Below are positions 16,833 to 24,681 of a DNA stretch of 64,000 bases, one piece after another (positions within the stretch are counted from its first letter, which is position 1; every line of letters starts with the position of its first letter). The position numbers were made by a program, and so were the translations under genes. The notes below the pieces were generated by a model. That model did no database searches. It was given only the letters and a program-made list of their open reading frames with translations, and had not been told where the DNA came from. The stretch covers positions 310,001 to 374,000 of the forward strand of contig CAVRVS010000006.1 in assembly GCA_963724705.1 (NCBI GenBank), written 5' to 3'. Source of the DNA: DASQPR01 sp963724705 (GTDB lineage Bacteria > Actinomycetota > Actinomycetes > Mycobacteriales > Micromonosporaceae).

Positions 16833-17828
16833 ATGTCGTCAGAACTGCTCGAGCGCGCCCGCGCCGGGGACCGGGACGCATTCGCCGCCCTGGTGGAGCC
16901 GTACCGCGGCGAAGTGCAGGTGCACTGCTACCGGATGCTCGGTTCGCTGCAGGACGCGGAGGACGCGCTCCAGGAGACGCTGCTTTCGGCGTGGCTCGGC
17001 CTTGACGGCTTCGAGGGCCGCTCGTCCGTCCGCACCTGGCTCTACCGCATCGCCACCAACCGGTGCCTCAACCTGCTGCGCTCGTCGGCACGGCGACCGG
17101 TGGCCGCGGCACCGTTGCCGGTGCCGGCACCGGAGCCGACCCGTCTGGGGGAGGTCGTGTGGCTGCAGCCATATCCCGACGCGCTGGAGGGGCTGCCCGA
17201 TCAGGCGCCCGGGCCCGAAGCCCGGTACGAGTCCCGCGAGGCGATCTCGCTGGCGTTTGTCACGGCCGTCCAGCTCCTGCCGCCGAATCAGCGGGCCGTC
17301 CTGTTGTTACGTGATGTACTCGGCTACCGCGCGAGTGAGACCGCCGAGCTGCTCGGGCTCACCGAGGACGCGGTCACCAGTGCGCTCAAGCGGGCCCGGG
17401 CAACGATGGAGGCGGCTCGTTCGCCCGGCTCGTCCCCGCCCCCGCCGCTCGGAGGGCTCGAGGAGAGGGCGCTCCTCGACCGATTCGTCGCGGCATTCAC
17501 GGGGCATGACGTCGACGCGCTCGTCGCGCTGCTGACCGACGACGCATGGGTACGGATGCCACCCCTGCCGTTCGAATACCGCGGAACGGCGGCGGTGCAC
17601 CGCTTCTTCACCGCGATCGACGCGCACTGGCGGCGGATCGATCGGATGGTGCCCGTACAGGCGAACGGCCAGCCGGCGTGGGGCGAGTATGTCCGCGACC
17701 CGGTCACCGGCGGCCTGCACGTCACGGGCATCGTCGTGGTCGCCCTCGCCGGTGACCGGATCTGCGAGATCACCCACTTCGAGACGACGCTCGCGCCGTA
17801 CTTCGGGCTACCCCGCACGCTCGACTAG
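16833..17828 (+). CDS. ECF sigma factor with C-terminal SnoaL-like domain (SigG/TIGR02960 type)
   Basis: This 331-residue ECF sigma factor has region 2 at about residues 8-75 (FAALVEPYRGEVQVHCYRMLGSLQDAEDALQ..., SSVRTWLYRIATNRCLNLLR) and region 4 at about 140-195 (LPPNQRAVLLLRDVLGYRASETAELLG). A SnoaL/NTF2-like domain of about 120 residues follows (LLDRFVAAFTGHDVDALVALL). Such tails commonly regulate the sigma factor in place of a separate anti-sigma, and no anti-sigma gene is adjacent. The internal segment ending WLQPYPD is typical of this family. ATG 16833 follows ACGGAGG. The divergent SDR/SRPBCC operon is the nearest candidate regulon. Confidence 0.88.
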   Translation: MSSELLERARAGDRDAFAALVEPYRGEVQVHCYRMLGSLQDAEDALQETLLSAWLGLDGFEGRSSVRTWLYRIATNRCLNLLRSSARRPVAAAPLPVPAPEPTRLGEVVWLQPYPDALEGLPDQAPGPEARYESREAISLAFVTAVQLLPPNQRAVLLLRDVLGYRASETAELLGLTEDAVTSALKRARATMEAARSPGSSPPPPLGGLEERALLDRFVAAFTGHDVDALVALLTDDAWVRMPPLPFEYRGTAAVHRFFTAIDAHWRRIDRMVPVQANGQPAWGEYVRDPVTGGLHVTGIVVVALAGDRICEITHFETTLAPYFGLPRTLD

Positions 17829-17853
17829 CACGGCTGTTGTCCGGTGTTCCCCG

Positions 17854-17897
17854 GCGAACCGGTCCGGTCGGCCGAGCTGCCGGCCGGACCGGTTCGC
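17854..17897 (+). terminator. Hairpin after the sigma factor gene
   Basis: Fourteen-base perfect arms GCGAACCGGTCCGG (17854-17867) and CCGGACCGGTTCGC (17884-17897) lie 25 bases after the sigma stop at 17828, with partially paired loop sequence. It could also act for the convergent gene ending at 17950. Confidence 0.8.
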
Positions 17898-17907
17898 GGT
17901 GCGAGCA

Positions 17908-17967
17908 GTGATCGGCGCTAACCGTGGTCGGCGCTAAATGTGGTCGGCGCTAATTGTGGTCGGCGCA
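17908..17967. repeat. 16-bp tandem repeat across a gene end
   Basis: Three full 16-bp units (starting 17908, 17924, 17940) and a partial fourth share the core GTGGTCGGCGCTAA. The array covers the stop codon (17950-17952) and last codons of the leftward gene, so the array supplies that protein's C-terminus. Confidence 0.85.
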
Positions 17968-18462
17968 GCAGGGCGTCGGGTTCGGAACTTCGAACGGCGC
18001 GAGGCGGTCACCGGCCGCCCGCATCGTGACAAGCGTGAGTACGCCGTCGATCCAGTGCGGCCGGACGAAGTCCCGCGTGTCCACCAGTTGCTCCGGATCG
18101 GCCTCCGGCCGCCCCGGAAGACCCATGGTCACGACCTTGTCAATCGCGCTCCGGGACAGGATCTCGGCCACCGGCATCAGCCCGACGAGATCGTCGACGC
18201 CCGGATACCGCACCGCTCGCCCGGATCGGCGCGAGCGGTGCTGGGCTTCGGCTACGCGTACGTCGTCGATGGAGGCGCCATCGATGCGCGGCTCCTCCGG
18301 CGGCGGCAGTATCGCCGGATCGATGCCGTCGAGCGTCACGACGACCCGCCCGGACACGAAATGGGTGCACGCCACGAGGCCGGGCACCGGCGGCACCATG
18401 GCCAGCCAGTGCTCGGCCTCGCGGGTTGTGCGGTGCCCAAGGCACACGCCGATGACGGTCAT
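17950..18462 (-). CDS. Unrecognised protein coupled to the Tat PHP-domain gene
   Basis: I do not recognise this 170-residue protein. It begins MTVIGVCLGHRTTREAEHWL and is soluble, with no signal or membrane segment. It ends NPTPCCADHN, where the last residues come from a 16-bp tandem repeat. The start at 18462 is chosen because it overlaps the PHP gene's stop as ATGA, showing translational coupling. A GTG at 18513 would lengthen it inside the upstream gene. The coupling implies a role with the PHP protein, although that partner is exported and this one appears cytosolic. Confidence 0.65.
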   Translation of the reverse strand: MTVIGVCLGHRTTREAEHWLAMVPPVPGLVACTHFVSGRVVVTLDGIDPAILPPPEEPRIDGASIDDVRVAEAQHRSRRSGRAVRYPGVDDLVGLMPVAEILSRSAIDKVVTMGLPGRPEADPEQLVDTRDFVRPHWIDGVLTLVTMRAAGDRLAPFEVPNPTPCCADHN

Positions 18463-20186
18463 CGCGTTGGCAGAACCCAGATCGGGTTGGTGTAGAACCA
18501 CAGGTCGACCCACGGGTCGGCGTCCCCGACCACGTCCATCGCCGGACCGGAGGGGTCGACCGACGCTCCAAGGAAACCCGGGGCGCTGCGGTGTCCGTCG
18601 GTGCCTCGCAGCCGTACGTAGAACGGATCGTCCAGCGAGCCAAGGTCGTAGGTGAAGCTCACGCGACCGCGGGACGAACCGACCTCGAACGACTTCACGA
18701 CCTTGGTGTCCGGGGCGGTGAAGGCGTCCCGGTTCGCCGCCGGGCCGGTGACCGCGCCACGGATCACGTCGACCCGATCGAGGACCGGCTCGACCTGGGC
18801 CCAGTTCGGTCCGTTGGCGAGGTCGACCGTGATGCTCAGTTCGACCCGGGAACCGCGCCGCGCCACCAGCGTGTCGCCGAGCGTCACCCAGGAGTTACCG
18901 CTGCGCACCCGTACGTCTATGCCGCTGATCAGCGCGCCGTGGTCGACCCAGACCTGACCGGCGCGTAGGCCGGACATCACGGAGGCGTACGAGAAGTTCG
19001 TCGACCCGACGTGCGTCCGGCTGTAGAACCCGGGCCAGAAGTCCGAGTTGGTGGTGGCGAGTTTTCCGCCGCCGTACACCGGGTCGTCGAAGCGCCCGTT
19101 GGCGTTGAAGTCGCCGCCGCCACGTACGGCGATGTCCGCGTACACCTGATGCGAGTCGGAGTTCGCGGTGATCCACCACGGCTTGCCCTCGGCGAGAAGG
19201 CTGTCCCACAGGCCGCCAACCGTCGCTGTCATCCAGTCGAAGCCGCCCCACGTGCGGTAGCTCTCCAGCGGATAGTCCGCGAACGAGTCGGCCGTCGGCG
19301 AGAAGTCATATGCGCCACGGCCGCCGCCCGGTCCGAGTGGTGCCGGGAGGCCGGATGCTTGGTGCCCGGGTGCGCCCTCGAAGCCGACAGCGATGCGCGG
19401 CTCGGCATCCCGCCAGCCGCGGATCTCGTGTGGTGAGTCGATGCCCTTGCGCGCCGGGTGGTTGGCCAGGAACAACGCATCCTGGACTCGGCGTTTCGCC
19501 ACGGCCGACGACAGGAAGTGCACGCCCGAGACGGCCAGTGCTTCGTTGGCCGGAGTGGACGCGCCGGTGTTCGTGACGACGCCGTCGAACGTGTTCTCGA
19601 ACTCCTTGAGCACGTCCACCTCGTTGCGTCCCGGGTGGACGAAGACCGTCCCGTGTTCGGCGCCGGGAATGTTCCACTCGAATCCCTGGAATACCAGGGT
19701 GTCGCTGATCTCGTCGCGGGCGGCGACGATGTCCGGGTTCACCTTGTCGACGCCGATCTTGGCGTGCGCGACGCTGCCGTGGTCGGTGATGACCATCCAG
19801 TCCAGACCGTACGCGTTGGCGTGCCGTACCTGGTCGATCACCCGGTACTGCGCGTCGCTGCTGTACTGCGTGTGGATGTGGTGGTCGCCGGCCAACCACA
19901 GCAGGCCGTTGGTCCGGGAGTGACCTTCGCGCGATCGCCCGCCCGCCGTCGCCGGGTCGGCGGCCGCAGCGCCCGGAGCAGCGAAGACGCCGGCCGCGGC
20001 CGCGGTGGCGCCGGCCCCAGCCAGACCGGCCCGCCGCAGGAAGGTCCGTCGCGACAGGTCGGCCGGCGACAGTTCGCGGTCCGGAACGTCGGGGTTTAGC
20101 GCCGCCGACAGTTCGCCATCCGGTGCGCCGTGGCCATGCCCGTCGGCGTGGTCGTGATCGTGGGGATGCGGATGATCGTGGCTCAT
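18459..20186 (-). CDS. Tat-exported PHP-domain metallohydrolase with His-rich N-terminus
   Basis: This 575-residue protein starts with a His/Asp-rich stretch (residues 2-20) and then a twin-arginine signal SRRTFLRRAGLAGAG (about 44-58) followed by an Ala-rich hydrophobic core. The mature part has the PHP/CehA-McbA metal motif LAGDHHIHTQYSSD and MVITDHGS, with later acidic and His residues. This predicts a metal-dependent phosphoesterase or hydrolase outside the membrane. The N-terminal His cluster precedes the signal and would stay cytosolic or be cleaved off with it. Its last codons overlap the next gene by 4 bp. Substrate is unknown. Confidence 0.85.
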   Translation of the reverse strand: MSHDHPHPHDHDHADGHGHGAPDGELSAALNPDVPDRELSPADLSRRTFLRRAGLAGAGATAAAAGVFAAPGAAAADPATAGGRSREGHSRTNGLLWLAGDHHIHTQYSSDAQYRVIDQVRHANAYGLDWMVITDHGSVAHAKIGVDKVNPDIVAARDEISDTLVFQGFEWNIPGAEHGTVFVHPGRNEVDVLKEFENTFDGVVTNTGASTPANEALAVSGVHFLSSAVAKRRVQDALFLANHPARKGIDSPHEIRGWRDAEPRIAVGFEGAPGHQASGLPAPLGPGGGRGAYDFSPTADSFADYPLESYRTWGGFDWMTATVGGLWDSLLAEGKPWWITANSDSHQVYADIAVRGGGDFNANGRFDDPVYGGGKLATTNSDFWPGFYSRTHVGSTNFSYASVMSGLRAGQVWVDHGALISGIDVRVRSGNSWVTLGDTLVARRGSRVELSITVDLANGPNWAQVEPVLDRVDVIRGAVTGPAANRDAFTAPDTKVVKSFEVGSSRGRVSFTYDLGSLDDPFYVRLRGTDGHRSAPGFLGASVDPSGPAMDVVGDADPWVDLWFYTNPIWVLPTR

Positions 20187-20466
20187 GAGTCCTCATCTCG
20201 TACGGGGGCCAAACGATCTCAGCTTGCTCTCAGGTAAATGTCGGGGCCGCCGGCAAACACACGGTGGCCGTGGGTCGCCGGTTCGACGAATTCGGGCCGA
20301 CGCGCACGCACACAACCTGACGTCGCCGAGTGACGGCAATCGCCTCGGACAATTTCGTCGGTGGACGAGGCAGGGATCCGTTGGCGCAACACAACGCGCG
20401 ATCGGGGCACACCGCCGCGACGAGCGCGGAGTAAGAGGCGACGCCCGCGGAGAAAGAACGCGCTGT

Positions 20467-21627
20467 TCAGACAGTCATGGCGTCACAGGTGGCCTGATCC
20501 AGCCATCCCATCCGCGTACCCGAGGGATGAGCTCGCGCGAGCAGGCTGTCGTGACGATGCCCATCCTCGAAGGAGACCAGGCCGAGGAGCGCGAAGACTC
20601 CATCCCGTTGATACTCCGTCACCAACGACTCCGGGACATCGAGAGCCTGGACGCTATGCCTGCCCTCGGCGCCAAGCGGCACCAGCGGATCGAGCGAGAT
20701 CCAGACAAGGTCACGGACACGACCCCAATGCCAGGCGAGCTCACGCAGCCGACGCAGCTGCTCGTCCGAGAAGAAGACCGCGGTGTACGTGTCGGTCACG
20801 ACGGGAAGGACATCGTCGGGTAAGGCGTCGAGGATTGCTGGTAGTTCCTCGATCGCGTCGCCCCGCCGGACCTGGCCGGGGTGCGCCGCGACGAGCTGGG
20901 CGGCGCGGTCGAAGCGGTCGAGTGTCCCGGTCTCGGGAGGCAGGCAAGCACGGGCCCACCGCAGATCGTCGGCTTCGGTGACGTCGATGGGCTCGACGTC
21001 GACGCCGATGCGGGCCGCGATCGACGGCAACTTCGCGGGTATAGGTGGCACCAGCCGCCCGTCGGACTCGCAGCGCAGGGTCAGCCGCGAGCGTGCATCG
21101 CCGAACTGCCGGCCGTCGCCCATGACGTGTCGATAACGGTCCGGATGCAGCCCGAGCCCGGCGCCGCTACCCAGGTCTATCAGGGCGATCTTCGCCGCCG
21201 GATGCCGCTGGCCGACGACTCCGAGTGCGAGCGCCACCTGGGTGGTTCTCGCGACGTCGTTCATCTGATATCGGCGGCGAGCGCACACTGTGGCGAGTTC
21301 GTCGCGGTGATCGCGGCAGAAATCGCGAAAGGTCGGCTCAAACGCAGCATCGATGGCGGGCTGCGGGCCGTCCGCGGTGGGGAAGTATCCGATCAGGCCG
21401 TCCGGTTCGCGGTCCGCGATCAGATAGCAGGCGGACGCGCAGAACAGCAGAGCGGGAAGCTTATCCCCGGGTACGTCGGCCGCGAGCGCCAGAAGCTCCT
21501 CGTCACGTGCCAACGCGTCGAAGATGGCCGCGGTCAGCGCCCAGGATGCCGGGGTGCCCGGCGCGGACCAACCGCGCGCGACTTCGGTGGCTTGACCGCG
21601 CACCGAGTCGATGTCCGCGCCATTCAC
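20467..21627 (-). CDS. DUF2332 family protein
   Basis: This 386-residue soluble protein matches the actinobacterial DUF2332 family: ALLFCASACYLI, FCRDHRDELATVCARRRYQMNDVART, and LIDLGSGAGLGLHPDRYRH. The last two resemble a methyltransferase-like nucleotide fold, but no activity is established. Near the C-terminus, VVTDTYTAVFFSDEQLRRLREL and GVFALLGLVSFEDGHRHDSLLARAHPSG are conserved-looking blocks. GTG 21627 is the likely start. It is a single gene, with about 280 bases free of genes between it and the PHP gene start. Confidence 0.8.
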   Translation of the reverse strand: MNGADIDSVRGQATEVARGWSAPGTPASWALTAAIFDALARDEELLALAADVPGDKLPALLFCASACYLIADREPDGLIGYFPTADGPQPAIDAAFEPTFRDFCRDHRDELATVCARRRYQMNDVARTTQVALALGVVGQRHPAAKIALIDLGSGAGLGLHPDRYRHVMGDGRQFGDARSRLTLRCESDGRLVPPIPAKLPSIAARIGVDVEPIDVTEADDLRWARACLPPETGTLDRFDRAAQLVAAHPGQVRRGDAIEELPAILDALPDDVLPVVTDTYTAVFFSDEQLRRLRELAWHWGRVRDLVWISLDPLVPLGAEGRHSVQALDVPESLVTEYQRDGVFALLGLVSFEDGHRHDSLLARAHPSGTRMGWLDQATCDAMTV

Positions 21628-21880
21628 GATGCCCGCCAGTCACCAGCCGGCTTCCTGCTTCGCGGCCGCACCCCTGTCCCCCATCGTCGCGGTCACCACT
21701 CGATTCCCGAGCTTTCCAGTTCCTCGGTGGTCCGGAGAGAGAACCCACGTTTCGAGGGCGCCTCGATGCTGGTTGGGCGTTCATGAATCGGAAGCGCGGC
21801 GACCGGAGCGGGGCCGACCGCAGCCGGGCGGACCGGCGCGCGACAGATCGGCGCACGGCGCTAGTCGGGTCGGTTGAGGG

Positions 21881-22300
21881 TTAAGCCACTCGGGCGGCGT
21901 CGGCGCCTATTTGCTGCGCGAGCACCGCCAACTGGGTCGGGCGCGCGTCGGCATGGCGCTGTTGGCCGGCATCGGTGAGGCGCACGTAGACGCCGCGGCG
22001 GTCCTCCGCGCACATGTCACGGCAGACCAGTCCCTCGCGCTCCAGCCGGGCAACCACTCGGGAAAGTGCGCTCTGGCTCAGGTACATCGCCTCGCCGAGC
22101 TCCTGCATCCGCTGCTTGCCCTCGGGTGCCTCGGCCAGGCGGTCGAGCGCCTCGAATTCGCTCAGACCCAGCCCATGGCGCTCGTCCAGCTCACGGTCGA
22201 GTGCGCCGCGGACCAAGCTGTAGCGGGCGGCCAGGTCGCGCCAGCTGGTCACGAGCTGGGCATCGTCCACTGGTCGGGGCTGAATTGTGCGCTGCGCCAC
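21881..22300 (-). CDS. MarR-family transcriptional regulator
   Basis: This 139-residue winged-helix repressor has LGLSEFEALDRLAEAPEGKQRMQELGEAMYLSQSALSRVVARLEREGLV, the MarR HTH, and the wing CAEDRRGVYVRLTDAG. I choose GTG 22300 because GAGGAGGGG lies just before it. The frame is open to 22378 but that segment would overlap the regulatory region. It diverges from an MFS efflux gene, the classic arrangement for a MarR protein that represses both. Cys residues next to the wing (LVCRDMCAED) might give redox or metal sensing, which is speculative. Confidence 0.9.
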   Translation of the reverse strand: MAQRTIQPRPVDDAQLVTSWRDLAARYSLVRGALDRELDERHGLGLSEFEALDRLAEAPEGKQRMQELGEAMYLSQSALSRVVARLEREGLVCRDMCAEDRRGVYVRLTDAGQQRHADARPTQLAVLAQQIGADAARVA

Positions 22301-22373
22301 GACCCCTCCTCGTTGAGATTGCCGCCATCGTAGCACATGACCGTACATTATTTGTTTCTGCATTTTGTGCTTG

Positions 22374-22386
22374 TGCATTCAATGCA
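22374..22386. promoter_or_regulatory. Candidate MarR operator palindrome
   Basis: TGCATTCAATGCA is a perfect 13-base palindrome between the divergent MarR and MFS genes, 21 bases before the MFS ATG. Further TGCAT/GCATG half-sites flank it (22360-22395). The region is AT-rich compared with the genes. Binding by the adjacent MarR is inferred. Confidence 0.55.
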
Positions 22387-22407
22387 TGTGCATGTAAGTT
22401 GCTCCTC

Positions 22408-23895
22408 ATGCCTTCGGTAACCTCTGACGCAAGGACGACCTCTGAGCCAATGACCTGGAGCCCGCGCCTGTGGGGGGCACTCTTCGTGCTCTGCGGCGCC
22501 CTCTTCCTCGATGGGCTCGACGTGTCGATGATCGGTGTGGCGTTGCCCTCGATCGGCACCGATCTGCACCTGTCCACCTCGGCGCTGCAATGGGTGGTCA
22601 GCGCCTATGTCCTCGGGTACGGCGGCCTGCTGCTGCTCGGCGGCCGCTCCGCCGACCTGTTGGGCCGGCGCCGGGTGTTCCTGATCGCGGTGGCCGCATT
22701 CGCGGCCGCATCACTGGTTGGCGGTGTCGTCACCAGCGGCCCGCTGCTGATCGGCAGCCGATTCGTCAAGGGCATAGCGGCCGCGTTCACCGCTCCCGCC
22801 GGCCTGTCGATCATCACGACGACCTTCCCGGAGGGTCCCGCTCGCAACCGCGCGCTGTCGTTTTACACCCTCTTCGGTGCCAGCGGCTTTTCGTCCGGCC
22901 TCATCCTCGGCGGCGTCATGACCCAGATCGGCTGGCACTGGACGCTGCTGCTGCCCGTACCGGCCGCCCTCACGATCCTGGTCGCCGGGATCCGGTTCAT
23001 CCCGCGCGCGGACCACTCCGCGAAGGCAAGTGGACACTACGACATTTTCGGCGCTCTCAGCTGCACGGCGGCAACGCTCCTGCTTGTCTACACGGTCGTG
23101 TCAGCGCCGACGGCGGGCTGGGGCAGCGTCCGGACCATCGGCTCGCTCGTGCTGGCCGCAGCGCTGGTGGCCGCGTTCGTGGCGATCGAACGGCGTACCC
23201 GCCATCCGCTGGTCCGCCTTGGCATCCTGCGCAGTGGCTCTCTGGTGCGGGCCAACCTCGGCATGATGGCGATGTTCGGCTCCTACCTCGGCTTCCAGTT
23301 CATCGGCACGCTATACATGCAGTCGCTGCTGGGTTGGTCTCCGCTGACGATGGCGCTCGCATTCCTGCCGACCGGTCTCCTTGTGGTGCTGAGCGCACCG
23401 TTCGCCGGCGCGCTCGTCGCTCGGTTCGGTCCGCCGCGGCTGATCGCCGCCGGCTTCATCGCGCTGACCGCGGGCTATCTACTCTTCCTCCGCGTGACCA
23501 TCACCCCGCAGTACGCAGCGGCGATCCTGCCGACGATGGTGCTGGTCGGCCTCGGCTTTGCGCTGGCGTTCTCGGCACTCAACATCCAGGCCACGTCCGG
23601 CATCATCGACGAGGAGCAGGGTCTGGCCAGTGGCCTGTTGCAGACGTCCGGTCAGCTCGGCGGTGCGCTCGCTCTGGCGTCGGTGACCGCCGTGGTTACG
23701 TCGACCGGTTCGCATCGCGCCGTCTCGGCCGCGCAGACGCTGGCCGCGTACCGGCCGGGCTTGGTCCTGGTGTCGATTGTCGGCGGTCTCGGCCTGATCA
23801 CGGCACTGTCCGGTCTGCGCCGCCGCTCGGTAGCCGGCACCGATGTGGAGCTGGCGGACACGGGCGAGGTGCCGATGCTGGTCTCGATCGACTAG
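22408..23895 (+). CDS. MFS drug efflux transporter, 14-helix (DHA2/EmrB-QacA) type
   Basis: This is a proton-coupled multidrug exporter of the inner membrane. Its 495 residues show 14 hydrophobic segments, with motif D1-like FLDGLDVSMIGVALPSIG in helix 1, motif A GGRSADLLGRRRVFL between helices 2 and 3, and the helix 5 motif C-like GASGFSSGLILGG. ATG 22408 gives the normal N-terminus. It diverges from a MarR regulator and is followed by a hairpin shared with the convergent copper-storage gene. The drug is unknown. Confidence 0.9.
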   Translation: MPSVTSDARTTSEPMTWSPRLWGALFVLCGALFLDGLDVSMIGVALPSIGTDLHLSTSALQWVVSAYVLGYGGLLLLGGRSADLLGRRRVFLIAVAAFAAASLVGGVVTSGPLLIGSRFVKGIAAAFTAPAGLSIITTTFPEGPARNRALSFYTLFGASGFSSGLILGGVMTQIGWHWTLLLPVPAALTILVAGIRFIPRADHSAKASGHYDIFGALSCTAATLLLVYTVVSAPTAGWGSVRTIGSLVLAAALVAAFVAIERRTRHPLVRLGILRSGSLVRANLGMMAMFGSYLGFQFIGTLYMQSLLGWSPLTMALAFLPTGLLVVLSAPFAGALVARFGPPRLIAAGFIALTAGYLLFLRVTITPQYAAAILPTMVLVGLGFALAFSALNIQATSGIIDEEQGLASGLLQTSGQLGGALALASVTAVVTSTGSHRAVSAAQTLAAYRPGLVLVSIVGGLGLITALSGLRRRSVAGTDVELADTGEVPMLVSID

Positions 23896-23916
23896 CCCCA
23901 GCGAGGAGCGCGGTCC

Positions 23917-23958
23917 TGACCGCCACGAACGCGAGAAGAGGCGCGGGCGTGGCGGTCA
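23917..23958. terminator. Hairpin between convergent MFS and Csp genes
   Basis: Arms TGACCGCCACG (23917-23927) and CGTGGCGGTCA (23948-23958) pair perfectly over 11 bases with a 20-base loop. The site lies between stops at 23895 and 23967 and can serve both strands. Confidence 0.7.
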
Positions 23959-23966
23959 CACCGGGC

Positions 23967-24374
23967 TTAGCCGAGTGCGGCCAGCAGCTCCCGGCACGCT
24001 TGCTCGCACAGCCGGCACTCTGCGGCGCACACCCGGCAATGCTCGTGCATGTCGGCGTGGCGGGCACATTCGTCACCGCAGGCCTTACAAGCCAGCGCGC
24101 AGGCTTGCACCACGGCCCGGGTCAGGTTGGCGTCGTAGGCGGTGTGCCGCGACAGGATGCGGCCAGTGGTGTCACACATGTCCGCGCAATCAAGGTCGGT
24201 GCGGATGCACTTGGTCAAGTCCGCGACCATTTCCTCGCTCAGACAGGCGTCTGCGCAGGCGGTACAGGTTTGCGAGCAGTCGTAGCACGCCTCGATGCAG
24301 GCAGCGAGAACGCGCTTGTCAACCTTGCCCAAACCCAGTGGATAGGTTTCCAACATGGCGGTCGCCTGGCTCAT
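23967..24374 (-). CDS. Four-helix-bundle copper storage protein, cytosolic Csp3 type
   Basis: This 135-residue protein has 18 cysteines, mostly in CxxxC and CxxC spacing along predicted helices (ACIEACYDCSQTCTACADAC, KCIRTDLDCADMC, CKACGDECARHADMHEHC). This is the pattern of the Csp four-helix bundles that fill their core with Cu(I). No signal peptide precedes the domain, so it should be the cytosolic Csp3-like form. Methionine-rich openings seen in Csp1 are absent. RBS GGAG precedes ATG 24374. It lies downstream of katG on the same strand, about 290 bases away behind katG's own terminator, so it is probably separately transcribed. Confidence 0.9.
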   Translation of the reverse strand: MSQATAMLETYPLGLGKVDKRVLAACIEACYDCSQTCTACADACLSEEMVADLTKCIRTDLDCADMCDTTGRILSRHTAYDANLTRAVVQACALACKACGDECARHADMHEHCRVCAAECRLCEQACRELLAALG

Positions 24375-24595
24375 GACGAACTCCAGTCTGTGCCCTCGGT
24401 CGTTCGCGATGCACCCTGTCTATCACCGCCTTTACCGCCGATCGGGAGGTTTGCCGGATCTGTACTGACGCTGCGCCTGCATCTGGATGCACGCCACGAC
24501 TCACCGGCATCACCACCACCATCCACCGCTGCTTTTACCACCGTCCCCATCGGACAGTCGAATGACAGCGACGGTGCCCAGACAGTGCTCGGCGA

Positions 24596-24628
24596 CGTCC
24601 GGGTCGGCCGCGAAGACCGACCCGGACG
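24596..24628 (-). terminator. Hairpin after katG
   Basis: Perfect 12-base arms CGTCCGGGTCGG (24596-24607) and CCGACCCGGACG (24617-24628) with a 9-base loop lie 40 bases past the leftward katG stop. Confidence 0.8.
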
Positions 24629-24637
24629 CCGGGGCTA

Positions 24638-24681
24638 GGCGAGGTTTAGTCGAGGTTTAGTCGAGGTTTAGGCGAGGTCGA
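24638..24681. repeat. 11-bp tandem repeat over the katG 3' end
   Basis: Four 11-bp units beginning at 24638, 24649, 24660 and 24671 share GAGGTTTA or close variants. The third contains the katG TAA (24668-24670) and the fourth encodes the last residues. The array therefore creates repeated TAA/TAG stop-like codons behind the real one. Confidence 0.85.

Noticed and set aside
22470..24638. A very long open frame (over 700 codons) in another frame of the MFS gene
   Set aside because: It is Arg/Pro-rich, overlaps the clear transporter gene on the same strand and the Csp gene on the other, and matches the usual GC-rich shadow of a real gene.
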